Source: Helichrysum umbraculigerum
Taxonomy: Eukaryota > Streptophyta > Magnoliopsida > Asterales > Asteraceae
DNA: 64,000 bases
Assembly (NCBI GenBank): GCA_949592205.1
Contig: CATIUR010000004.1
Coordinates: 11,607,501 to 11,671,500, forward strand
Direction: 5' to 3'
Shown here: positions 23,630 to 35,999 of the stretch, one piece after another
How positions within the stretch are numbered: the first letter of the stretch is position 1
Layout: each line of letters opens with the position of its first letter
Notes under the pieces: model-generated
Seen by the model: only the letters and a program-made list of their open reading frames with translations
Database searches by the model: none
What the model was told of the DNA's origin: nothing
Translations under genes and position numbers: made by a program

Positions 23630-25699
23630 GACTCGAAATACAAGGATATATATATATATTTTTTAAAGGAAGCGCAAGGTTAAATACAAACCATTGGATT
23701 GCATATAAACATTTCAAAATGGCAATCCGAATACGTGCAATCTTTCAAACCAGATTATCCTAGACATTATATACAATAGGTTTAGTGTTATAGAAATCCA
23801 CAACATAATGCCGAATCATTAACATGAGTAACAAAAACAGAGTGAGCTTGTCAAACATTCCATTCCATATGATACTTCTTGCCCACCCACATACAAAAGT
23901 AAACCTGCAAGAAGTAATGAGGGGTTAGCACGAAGCTAAGTGAATAGATCCCAAGCTATCAATCTAACTCAGCTTAACACATGCCTATAACCAAGCAATG
24001 CACAAGCAACATAGAAGGATCGGTGGTCCTTGAGGTACCCTCATGCCGCGGATGGTTCCCCAAGTAACACTTAAAACCAACTGACGGCCAAATCAGAGGT
24101 TAAACCGATAGTTTAGTACTATTACTACACACGACGCAATTTCAGTGTCCAACACATGTACAAGGCACTTGCGAAGTCCTAGTAATAGTATCCAAACCCA
24201 ACACATTAGTTGACCCCCACCAAATCAAATAGTCCACAACTATCATAGTATGTAGGACGCCAATAATCAATCAAGGGTCAGCCATCATGGCAATATAATA
24301 TTAAAGCAATCATTGCAATAAACCAAGTTTACCCGTTGTAACCATGTTGTTACAACTAACTTAGACTGAAAGTCCAAGATCCACTCACCGACAATCATAG
24401 TCGCCCACTCAGTAGTCTAATGTCACTGAGTCTTCTCCATATCTGAGAATTCAATTAAATAACAAGTTAGTAACTCGTCCATAACAATCAACTTATGTTA
24501 AAGTATTACAACTTGATTCATAAACTCAATTTCAGTGAGTTATTACTCTAATCATTATAGGCCTTTGTTTCAAATTCATTATCAATATGTCACACATTTA
24601 GTAACTACAACTTCATAGTTAATTACTTATGATCATCAACCTTTCATTAATCATTTCAAGCTTACGAATAATCGCATTATCCTTATTAATTCACAGTCAC
24701 TTCTCAATTCATGATCATTATGATCACAACATCTCTTTAATCCATTTACTTATCACTAAGTAGCATGATTAAATCATTACAAGGTCATTAACCTAAATTA
24801 TCACAAATTCATCAAAACCTCAAGGCTAAGTTTTATGAATTCTTATTTCCATGAGTGCCAACTTTACTCTTTGATTACTAATTAAGTATTCATAACCACT
24901 ACTAATATCAAGTTCATCACAATCATCCATTTTTCTCCAAGATCACATTATGAACACTTAATCAAATTCTTAATTTCCAAGTTAGGGCTTAAGTTATAAT
25001 CACAAATTAAGCACTAAATAACCCTTCTAACATGACTACAAGTTTTATTTCAAGATTAATCATACCAATTAAACAAATACCCAAAACCCCAATTTTTAGG
25101 GTTATATCAAACACGAAATTAACACATATAACATGATTAAGATGATGCTAGAATGATTATTACATGTTATTGAAGCTTAATTAACACCAATTCACACTTT
25201 TGAAACCCTAATTTCGGATTTAAATCAAGAACACTAAAACCCCCAATTTCTAGGGTTTATAAAATCAAGAACACATGATCATACCTTGTTTGTGATGATT
25301 AAGGAAGCTTGAATTCGAGTTTGAGATCTTCAATTTGATGATTTCTTCATGATTTTGTGGATTGGTAAAGTGTTAGGGTGTGTGTATGTGTATACGTACG
25401 AATGTATGCATATGTGGGATAAAACAAATTTATCCCATAGAGTATAGCATATAAGTGTTAGTTATCGTTCCCCGTATTTATTATTGTCTGGAACTTAAAA
25501 ACCATTTGCGGGGAAACATCATTTTTATTTTACCGTCAACTAAATAAATTTAAAACAGTTAATAATTTACTATTCACAAAAAGTCATATAATTGTTTGAC
25601 CTATTATTTTTAACAATCAAACACATATAACAAATTTAAATCGCATTTAAATTTACAGGAAATACCTATTACTCCTAGGCCCAATTTGAGGATGTTACA
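23630..25699 (-). repeat. LTR-B 3' LTR
   Basis: On the sense strand begins TGTAACATCCTC and ends near CGAGTCGGGTGTTA. Contains only short AT-rich frames. Confidence 0.85.
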
Positions 25700-27945
25700 A
25701 ATCTCTCCCCCTTAAAGAGATTTCGTCCTCGAAATCTAATCATCCTAAATTAATCTAGGGAATTTAATCCCATCATACCTCGTGTGAAGTTTGGTTCACA
25801 CTTTATTTCCAATTCCCTAACTACATAATTATTTATCACTAAATGCACATAAGGTATATGTACAATTTAAATTACTTATGCATATCATCTCCATGCATAT
25901 CTTAATCACTAACCACACATACACAAAATATGTATACATTTAAATCTATTTATATAGATATACGTTTTCAACCTATTACACATGCACATATCAAAATGTA
26001 CATGCTTCAATTTTTCATTTCAGTGCGTATAATGTACCTAAATCTTATCTTCATATACACCATGGTCACTTTTAAACAAGTTATCACTTAACTAAGTATA
26101 GTAATATACTTTCACAAACAGAACTAGCAACGTGCTAGGTCTTTAAAATTATTATACGACTTGTATCATTTTCAATAATAAAAACAGTGGTTATGGAAAC
26201 CACAACACATATCATCGATGAAATTTAAATTTCAATTATAACTAGCATCCACGCTAATATCCACATATCACTGAGGTACATGAAACCCATTTTTATTAAA
26301 ATATCTCGGAATCATATAACACTAACCACGTATTGATAAGCAAAGTAGAGGTCAAATCCTATGGTCAAAACCATTATCATATAGTTACACACTCACTTAG
26401 CACCAAATTATATTTGGATACATGCTAAATCTCGTTCAATGGGTACCTTGCTATACTAGCACACGTACCACATTATCAAAATGTGCTAATCATCAACACA
26501 TTTTTCAACAATATTCACCTACTTAATCCAATTTAGCCGACCTCTACTTAACTTATCTCATCACATAACTTTTTCAAATTACAATTTACCACTTTATCTA
26601 GTCATTAGATATGCAAAAATACGAAAGATTATATGTAATTCGCACATAATTATAATAATATTATCAATCCAACAAGTAAAACTCTTATTTTCCTGACTAT
26701 TTTACTTTTTCCCAAGGACATGGTTTCACCTAATTTTCTAATACTAGGCTATCCGGCTATGTTAATCTTCACTAAGCCTCAAACATCACAACAAATAATC
26801 ACATACTCATTTTTAACAAGTAGTATAATCCGTTCAAATTCTTCTTTTACAACGTCTCCAAATTAACACTAGTTGAGCAGCTTACTACCACCTTATATTA
26901 GTCAGTCAATAACTTTTTCATAACTGCAGGTCAACATATGTCATCCGTTATTTTAAAATCATTTAGCTTCATTGGGTACTTAATAGCCTCAACAACTCCA
27001 TGTGAAATGGCATAATATAAATACGTTGGCCAGACATCGTCATATTATGTCAGTCACACTTCATTCTCAGGCCACTTCATACCATTAATCTCTAAAGTGA
27101 TTAACTTTTACTCTCTCATATATCACAATGTTGAAATCAACAATTATTACACATATATAATAACCTCATGCAACAGATAAACAACTATATATCTACCACT
27201 TTCAACTTGTCACTTTGAATGTAAATTACACATACCATCAAGTTTTCATAAACAACACAGACATTCCTCACCAATTTTTTTTTTTTTTTTTATTAATATG
27301 TCCTGCAATATTCACCCATGTTCATTAATATATAATTCCTGAGTTGATTAATAAATAACCTTCACTATTTAGTTATCAAGCAAGAGTAAGCTCCTACAAT
27401 ACTCTTCAACTCTTACAAATACTTATTCAATCATATTAAGTATTTCACATAATGTAATTAACATGATTACATAATCAATATTTATTTACCCTAACAAGCA
27501 ACAATCAACAATACCCTTACCGGTATACTATGCAGTTAGTTAAACCGCTTACAAACGATTCATACATAATAAAATGGGTGAACCTCTTAAAACAAGTTTT
27601 TACATTATATTTAGTCATAGGAATGATCCCTGGGCTCAAAGAAACAAAAGCCCAATACAAATCATAAGCTAAAAGTCCGAAATAATGTCCGAAAAACAAT
27701 AAAATGCGATTTTCGAGCCCCAAACGACCCCGAAGTGCCGAAAACTGAAAGGGCTCATAGCAAAGCTATGAGCTTTGACCGTTGGCTCGTTTTTGAGTGG
27801 ACATGTAAATTTCATCTTAATCGGACACCGAAATTTTCTAGCAGAAATTCTACGTCTAACATTACATCGAACGTCGAAATTTACAAATTTTCATATTAAA
27901 CTCACTTAATATAACACATAACACAAGAAAAGTCTCAAAACAAGG

Positions 27946-28119
27946 GAATACGTTCGTATTCAAGGGAATACGTCCGTATTCATGGGAATACGCCGTATTC
28001 ATGGGAATACGCCGTATTCCCGCCAACATTTTCAACTAGAAAGCTTTTTAAGGAATACGCCCAAGGAATACGTTCGTATTCATGTGAATACGCCGTATTC
28101 GAGTGAATACGCCGTATTC
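27946..28119. repeat. Cluster of GAATACG-N-CGTATTC palindromes in LTR-B
   Basis: Seven full 15-16-bp palindromes GAATACG(N1-2)CGTATTC and one half-site in 174 bp, separated by short spacers. Confidence 0.9.
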
Positions 28120-29642
28120 AACATGCTGCAACAACTCAGCAATTTTTAGTGCAAAAATACGAAATTCAAATGCGCATAACTCCTAAACCGTAAAGAGTTA
28201 GACTCTGAAATTTTGCAGGCACCCTCATATAATCAAAATGCAACTTTCCATTTTTCCACTTTTTCAAATTACACGTTTTACGAGAAAACGGACATATAAC
28301 CAATTTTAGGCCATTTTGAACCATTTTGGTTGACACGCTATATTCCAAACGGCATACTTTCAGGGTTCCACCCTTTGCCAACATGTTTCTACATATATTT
28401 ATGACGTGTGGGCACATTCATCATCCTCATCTACCCGTTCCATTATGTTTTAACTCATTGACCCGTTTAGGGGTCCAAATGGGCAAATTTTTACCAAATT
28501 CAATCAACATAACTACATTACACTTTCAACCCACATTTTATCTATACTTATGGTTTTAAGTCAACTTAAAAGTCATCATACACAGCCACATCAAGTTTCT
28601 AACCGTTTTCATACTAAGCGGCCCATTTAGGCACTTAATTGACCCATTTGGGTTTCTGACCATATAAACACCACTCTCACATACATTCCACATATCATTG
28701 ACTATTTTAAGTCAAACTAAGCCATTTTCGCTAATGGTATCATGATATTACCTTAAATCACCAATCTCACATAATTTCATCATATATAAACCAATTTCAA
28801 CAAATTTTCAAATTTGACTTTTCACAAACTCGTCAACACACAATTAGACTCGTTGACCACTTTGACTTTCTCACCACACTACTTTTAATATAAAGATCAT
28901 AATTCAAACCATTCATGATCAATGTCAAACACATAAACATCTAGTCACATTCATCACTTTATAACATGGCTATTGCCAAGTTTAACACAACCCCATTCAA
29001 CTTTGACTTTTTCTAATTCACATAACAACACGACTCGAAACCTATTAATGGAGAATACCAACATCTCATTAATTTTATCATATCAAGTCACATCAATTCA
29101 GTTTATCATTTATCAAACAATTCCCTAGCAAGGATCTATAATCACACCTTACATTTATTAACTTATTTTCACACTGTAGATACACTTAATTTCACATAAT
29201 ACAATTGTTACACTTAGTCAATACTGTATCTACACAGTTTCAACATTTTGACCGAAACTTTCAATTTCATTCTTGATTACTCATTAACACCTCTATCAAT
29301 TTATTAACAAGCAATATTACCAATAATTCAATTTACTTTACTAACAATCATATCATAGTAAAGCAAACAGTCAAAGCTTATTAAAATTCATCAAGCTTAT
29401 CAGAAATTACCTGGCACATCTAGGCCCACGAGTATTGAGGAATCATTGAGAATACCAGACGGTTCCTCATGTTCCTCCGTCTCTGCATCCAAAACAACAC
29501 TATTGCATCTTGTTATAGGTTAGCACACATTTAATAGCAACTTTCTCAAGTAACCACTAAACCCCATCCCTGGAATGTTTGACTTGACACAAACCTAAGT
29601 TTGGGATTGAACACCATACAATGTCCAATTCACCCAAACCTA

Positions 29643-29655
29643 GGCTCTGATACCA
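29643..29655 (-). other. LTR-B primer binding site, tRNA-iMet type
   Basis: TGGTATCAGAGCC on the minus strand, next to the end of the right-hand LTR. This fixes the orientation. Confidence 0.85.
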
Positions 29656-29658
29656 ATT

Positions 29659-31734
29659 ATTAACACCCGACTCGAAATACAAGGATATTTTTTTTTTTAA
29701 AAGGAAGCGCAAGGTTAAATACAAACCATTGGATTGCATATAAACATTTCAAAATGGCAATCCGAATACGTGCAATCTTTCAAACCAGATTATCCTAGAC
29801 ATTACATACAATAGGTTTAGTGTTATAGAAATCCACAACATAATGCCGAATCATTAACATGAGTAACAAAAACAGAGTGAGCTTGTCAAACATTCCATTC
29901 CATATGATACTTCTTGCCCACCCACATACAAAAGTAAACCTGCAAGAAGTAATGAGGGGTTAGCACGAAGCTAAGTGAATAGATCCCAAGCTATCAATCT
30001 AACTCAGCTTAACACATGCCTATAACCAAGCAATGCACAAGCAACATAGAAGGATCGGTGGTCCTTGAGGTACCCTCATGCCGCGGATGGTTCCCCAAGT
30101 AACACTTAAAACCAACTGACGGCCAAATCAGAGGTTAAACCGATAGTTTAGTACTATTACTACACACGATGCAATTTCAGTGTCCAACACATGTACAAGG
30201 CACTTGCGAAGTCCTAGTAATAGTATCCAAACCCAACACATTAGTTGACCCCCACCAAATCAAATAGTCCACAACTATCATAGTATGAGGGTCGCCAATA
30301 ATCAATCAAGGGTCAGCCATCATGGCAATATAATATTAAAGCAATCATTGCAATAAACCAAGTTTACCCGTTGTAACCATGTTGTTACAACTAACTTAGA
30401 CTGAAAGTCCAAGATCCACTCACCGACAATCATAGTCACCCACTCAGTAGTCTAATGTCACTGAGTCTTCTCCATATCTGAGAATTCAATTAAATAACAA
30501 GTTAGTAACTCGTCCATAACAATCAACTCATGTTAAAGTATTACAACTTGATTCATAAACTCAATTTCAGTGAGTTATTACTCTAATCATTATAGGCCTT
30601 TGTTTCAAACTCATTATCAATATGTCACACATTTAGTAACTACAACTTCATAGTTAATTACTTATGATCATCAACCTTTCATTAATCATTTCAAGCTTAC
30701 GAATAATTGCATTATCCTTATTAATTCACAGTCACTTCTCAATTCATGATCATTATGATCACAACATCTCTTTAATCCATTTACTTATCACTAAGTAGCA
30801 TGATTAAATCATTACAAGGTCATTAACCTAAATTATCACAAATTCATCAAAACCTCAAGGCTAAGTTTTATGAATTCTTATTCCCATGAGTGCCAACTTT
30901 ACTCTTTGATTACTAATTAAGTATTCATAACCACTACTAATATCAAGTTCATCACAATCATCCATTTTTCTCCAAGATCACATTATGAACACTTAATCAA
31001 ATTCTTAATTTCCAAGTTAGGGCTTAAGTTATAATCACAAATTAAGCACTAACTAACCCTTCTAACATGACTACAAGTTTTATTTCAAGATTAATCATAC
31101 CAATTAAACAAATACCCAAAACCTCAATTTTTAGGGTTATATCAAACACGAAATTAACACATATAACATGATTAAGATGATGCTAGAATGATTATTACAT
31201 GTTATTGAAGCTTAATTAACATCAATTCACACTTTTGAAACCCTAATTTCGGATTTAAATCAAGAACACTAAAACCCCCAATTTCTAGGGTTTATAAAAT
31301 CAAGAACACATGATCATACCTTGTTTGTGATGATTAAGGAAGCTTGAATTCGAGTTTGAGATCTTCAATTTGATGATTTCTTCATGATTTTGTGGATTGG
31401 TAAAGTGTTAGGGTGTGTGTGTGTGTATACGTACGTATGTATGCATATGTGGGATAAAACAAATTTATTCCATAGAGTATAGCATATAAGTGTTAGTTAT
31501 CGTTCCCCGTATTTATTATTGTCTGGAACTTAAAAACCATTTGCGGGGAAACATCATTTTTATTTTACCGTCAACTAAATAAATTTAAAACAGTTAATAA
31601 TTTACTATTCACAAAAAGTCATATAACTGTTTGACCTATTATTTTTAACAATCAAACACATATAACAAATTTAAATTGCATTTAAATTTACAGGAAATAC
31701 CTATTACTCCTAGGCCCAATTTGAGGATGTTACA
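29659..31734 (-). repeat. LTR-B 5' LTR
   Basis: Direct repeat of 23630-25699 with scattered substitutions and small indels. The inner end differs slightly from the other LTR, so the boundary is good to a few bases. Confidence 0.83.
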
Positions 31735-33069
31735 TTTTGTATAGTGTTTTACATATTCATAAAAGAAAACTAACCAGTTTATAGTTTCTAATATACTTGA
31801 TCCTTCTATATATGCAAGCTAATACATAATTGGTTGGGAATTAAGGTTTTAAAACTTTTATACTTCATATAACAATATAATGTATGATGATACATATAAA
31901 TTTTCAATTTTAAAACAAGCTGATACGTTTTTTATAATATGAATTTTCACGTGCAAAATAACTACGAACCCATACATATATCTCATGCAAAACTTGACCA
32001 AAAACCTAAAAACTTTAACGTTAACTTGATACTATTAAGCTAAAAGCGATTTTATTTGAAATAGATTGATATATGTTATGTCAAAGTCGATGTAAATAAT
32101 AATTTATCCCAACGCCAAACGCGGACATTAATAAGGGTTATGATATTATGAAAAATCTGATTGACCAATAAAATTACTCGATTTTATCAAATTGAGTAAA
32201 ATGTAAGATTTGATGACATCATGAATTATATATTTTAAATCGTGATATTTAAAATCAAACATAGATAAGGAAGCTTATAGAAAAAAGCATATGTTTATCT
32301 AAAAATTAAATAAATAGGTTATAAGCAATTATAAAATACATTTTTATGGTTATTGGTATTGTTTATTTCAGCGGTAAAAAACACGTATATCTAAAAATAA
32401 ATGTACGTAAAAAACATATAATAGTTTTTATTAGTGTAATTGATGGATGATTTGATTAAAAAAAAAAAACAATGAAACCTCCAAATATTTATAAAATAAT
32501 GTTAAATAATCATATTTCTTTATTTAAGTCAACTCATGATATTATCTTATCTTGTAAGATATATAATTTATCATATTTTCTATCCTAAATACTTCTTCCG
32601 TCCCTAAATAAGGTGTATACTTATTTTTGAACGAAGGAAGTATATACCAAATTAAGGGTTATGTCATTTAACTTACATAGAAACGTGGACATCTTCAATG
32701 TCATCACCAAAATTAGTCATATTTAAAGTATTAATATTTGAATATTAAAAAGATAATCACTAAAATCCTACGATAAAAGAAACCTTACCATATATGAAAT
32801 CTAATCCGTTAGGTAGAATAAAAAATCCTTACCATATACAAAGTCCTACTATGTGTACTTGAGAGGATATGATTCATATACATACTACCTAAAATAATAT
32901 ACTTCGCGATTTCATTGTATTTCTTTTTTAACTCATACAAAATGATAGAATTTTATCATGAATTTTATCACATATATTATCAGCATAATTATAAATATCA
33001 AATACATATTCAAAGGGTCATGTCAATACAAGGGTTTTAGTGTTGGTTATTATATAGAACTCTTTTTAT
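31735..33069. other. AT-rich intergenic stretch
   Basis: No ORF or repeat of note apart from a 53-bp Stowaway-like remnant. Confidence 0.6.
32590..32642. mobile_element. Stowaway-like MITE remnant (53 bp)
   Basis: Ends TACTTCTTCCGTCCC and GAACGAAGGAAGTA form imperfect inverted repeats resembling the Tc1/mariner-type Stowaway terminus, with TA at the borders. Too short to be a full element. Confidence 0.45.
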
Positions 33070-33632
33070 ACATTATAAACTAGCCGATAACCCGCGCAAT
33101 GCGGCGGGAATATATTTGAAATTCGTTAAAGAAGGTGGTGAAAGAGCAGTTGAAAAATTGATATAAAATATACGGGTTTAAATCAAAAAATAATAATAAT
33201 ACGAAGTAATATGATGAACAACACTATAACAAATTAAAAAAACACTGCATGTCTAAAATATGTGCATTATAAATGTCATATTCATATGATTACGTGAAAA
33301 ATTACATAACAGATAGTTGAAAATAAATTTAAACTTCAAGTAGCAAAATCCAAATGCACATGAATAGATTGGTATTTTTTTCATGAGTACAACTGTACAA
33401 GTGTGTTTATATAGTGTTAATTTTGCTATGTTTTTTTTTTTTTTTTTTTGTATAGTGATTTTGTAATTGATTGAGTAGTGAATATTTTGATGTAATTAGT
33501 TTTGTAAAGTTATTGTATAGTTGACTTACCAAAATAGGTTGACATGTTAGGTGATTAAATAGAAGGGCATTATGGGGATTTCCTATATGACATAAGGTCA
33601 ACATATGAAAATGCTTAATAAAGGGTTAGAGA
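33070..33632 (-). mobile_element. Helitron-2, 563-bp non-autonomous
   Basis: On the minus strand it begins TCTCTAACCC after host A and ends with a hairpin (CCCGC / GCGGG around an 8-nt loop), then TTATCGGCTAG before host T. Same end design as Helitron-1 but different interior. No captured gene recognised. It lies about 430 bp beyond the stop codon of OXA1 copy C. Confidence 0.75.
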
Positions 33633-34060
33633 TATAAATATAAACAGTAAACCTTTTTCTTTTTTTTTTCTCTACTACCGCCATCAGTTCAGCAATATAA
33701 TAGCTTACAGCATACATATACTTGCTCGTTAAAATGTACTCCGTAATTGATATAGTCTTAAAAAGTAAACCCGTATATGAATTCATAAATGTATTAATTA
33801 GCTCCTAGTTTAACCATCAGAAAAGATAAACATTGCTCCAAAAAATCTTATAACTAAAACTCTTAATCTCGGTAGTTACAATATAATTGCTAAAAGAATA
33901 GATGAGCAGGTGTAGGTTGATAGCTGGTCTTTAGAAATATAATCGTCTTCAATTCTGACAGAGACTTGATGAAGAAGTTACAGTTTGGTTTGTGGATTCG
34001 TGGTTGTAGCTTTTTTATCTCTTATGTATTGTCGTTACGCGGCTTTATACTTGTTAAAGG
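33633..34060. other. 3' flank of OXA1 copy C
   Basis: From about 33840 this matches the tail of copy B (10381 onward), so it is the remnant of a C-terminal exon lying beyond the copy C stop codon. No ORF is retained. Confidence 0.55.
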
Positions 34061-34205
34061 TTACTGCTTTGGCGGCTTAGGTGGAAAGGATATGTTCAAG
34101 AACTTCTGCACGTTCGGTTTATAAAGATCTGAATAAATGATAACAACAAATTAAATGCTAAAATTGGCTAACTAGAGATGGGTATGCATAAAAGTCCATA
34201 TACAC

Positions 34206-34530
34206 TAGGGGTAGCAATCCTTGACACGATCTGAAACCGACACAAAAATAAACGGGTTAGGGTTGGGTTTTTCAACGCGCCCACTACTCGTTCATATTTT
34301 CAGGTTGTGTCAACGGGTGACCCGCCAACCTGGAAAAGTTAATGAAGTTTTTTTTTGTTTAGAATTCCAACCTGAAATTGATCCAACTTAACCCACCAAT
34401 GCGTCAACTCATTTGACGTTACGGAGGTTGTTGGCTACTTTTGACCTGCCAACGGTTTATAAAGTTAGGTCGGCTTCAGGTTGGTTACTTTTGACCAACC
34501 AACCTGACCCGACCCGAACTAGCACCCCTA
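34206..34530. mobile_element. Possible MITE in the last intron of copy C
   Basis: Ends AGGGGTAGCAA and TAGCACCCCT are short inverted repeats around a segment rich in GGGT/ACCC words (GGTGACCCGCC, GACCCGACCCGAAC). No clear target duplication. Resembles GGGT-rich plant MITEs. Confidence 0.4.
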
Positions 34531-34980
34531 CTTTAAACTGAAAGAAAACTTGTACATATTTTAAAGTTAAAAACAATATCAGCAGGTTAAAAGGGGAAAC
34601 AACAAATTATGCACATAGAGAGAAGATTTGTGCTATAAACTTCTTAAAGTCAACTCAGATTGACCAAAGTATCTGCTATTTGTAGAAATATAATGTTAAT
34701 AAGATTAGCAATCCCCAGGTTTAATTCAGAAACTTACATTGTCGAAAAACAAAGGTGAACAAGTTGGAGGTGATGCAACAAAAATAGAAAGCCTGCACAA
34801 TATGAAATGGATCTAAAATGAGAAGAAAATATAAATAAGGAATTCAGAAACTAAAATCATTGCAATTTTCATGGAATGAATAGTGATTAACAACTTGTCA
34901 TACATACCTTTGGTATAAATGGCACAACAAGAACTAAAAGTGCATGAGTGGCTTCCCACTTGGTTTCAACGTCACCATAT

Positions 34981-35592
34981 TGATTGTACTTCCAACCGCA
35001 CAAGTGCATCAATCCCTTGTTTCCAGCCAAAAGCTTCCCACCAGAGGAATCCTACAGCAAATACGTAGACACTAAATCACCGTGGAGCACAGGGAAATCC
35101 CCTGTAAACCACCTCCGGCGTGAGAATAAGTTTCCACAGTTTTAGTAGTGAAAATATAAGTGAGAATTAGGGTTTTTGGAGAAGATGAACATTGCCTTAA
35201 AATGAAGAATGAGTGCTCCTTTTATAGTTGTTGTTTCTTGGCCCCTACTCATGTATTGGCCAATCATATTTGAGCACTAACAAATGATTCCCTATGATTT
35301 AATCTGAGCCGTTTAGAGAGATCTCCTGAATATTTTGGGTTGGTCCCCACTCTACATTCTGTTAGATTTGTGAAAGCGACGTATAGACCTCTGGGTGGAG
35401 GTCGGAAGAATAGATAATTTGGTGGCGATTCCCTAGAAGGTAAAGGACACCTAACGGGTGTCAAATGTTACGCCACAAGATCAATTGATGATCTCCTTCC
35501 ATGTGGAAGCAAGTGTATTATTCTGTTATTAAAGATGGAGACCTCTAGGTGGAGGTCCGCAATTGGTGGGTGTAATATTGGTTACACCATTA
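34981..35592 (-). repeat. LTR-C 3' LTR
   Basis: 612 bp. On the plus strand runs from TGATTGTAC to ACACCATTA; in sense it begins TAATGG instead of the usual TG. Carries the sense-strand TATA box at 35218-35226. Confidence 0.9.
35218..35226 (-). promoter_or_regulatory. LTR-C TATA box (3' LTR copy)
   Basis: TATAAAAGG on the sense strand; the 5' LTR equivalent is at 47899-47907. Likely U3/R promoter of the element. Confidence 0.5.
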
Positions 35593-35604
35593 AGTCCCCC
35601 CAGT
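35593..35604 (-). other. LTR-C polypurine tract
   Basis: ACTGGGGGGACT on the sense strand, directly before the 3' LTR; primes plus-strand synthesis. Confidence 0.65.
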
Positions 35605-35999
35605 CTAGTAGGAGATAGTCAGAAGTAGATCTTACTAGACTTGATAAGTTTTTTCTTTCTGTGTCTCTTAGCTTCCTTCTTACTGAAAAGTCGCAACCGT
35701 CAGGCTGATTTGACGGTTTTCCGGCTTCCTAATTAATAACTATCATCATGACTTTTCTGACTTCTCTTTTCTGATCCGTACACGTGTCTCCACTTCTGCA
35801 GAATCATGACCGTGCGTTGTTTTCCATCTCAATATTTAGTCTTTATTTTTCTTTTTTCAAAATCAAAACTCTTAAAATCAATTTCGTCTTTCTCTCTCTC
35901 AACCCTTGCTTTTTCCCCCCTTTTTTCTTCCGGCGATCGTTCGAACTACTTAAAACATGTTAGCCTTCTTATTTCTTCCTTCGTATCAATCTTGTTACT

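Larger units (their letters stand above)
25700..29658 (-). other. LTR-B internal region, non-coding
   Basis: About 4 kb without coding similarity in either strand. Holds the purine tract at its left edge, a palindrome cluster (27946-28119) and the primer site at its right edge. Short frames near 28166-28559 and 27517-27723 have no recognisable content. Confidence 0.7.
23630..31734 (-). mobile_element. LTR-B: large non-coding LTR retrotransposon (LARD-like)
   Basis: Two ~2.07-kb LTRs in direct orientation flank a 4-kb interior. The minus strand is sense: the iMet-type primer site (29643-29655) lies next to the right LTR and a purine tract (AAGGGGGAGAGA) next to the left one. The target duplication is TTTTG (23625-23629, 31735-31739). 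No ORF in the interior resembles gag or pol. The LTRs differ at scattered sites (for example CACGACGC/CACGATGC, GTCGCCCA/GTCACCCA), so it is older than LTR-A. Confidence 0.85.

Noticed and set aside
27946..28119. CRISPR-like look of regularly repeated palindromes
   Set aside because: Repeats are 15-16 bp with irregular short spacers, in a eukaryotic LTR element; no cas genes.
28166..28559. Overlapping ORFs on both strands inside LTR-B
   Set aside because: No gag or pol motif and no similarity recognised; the stretch belongs to the non-coding leader.
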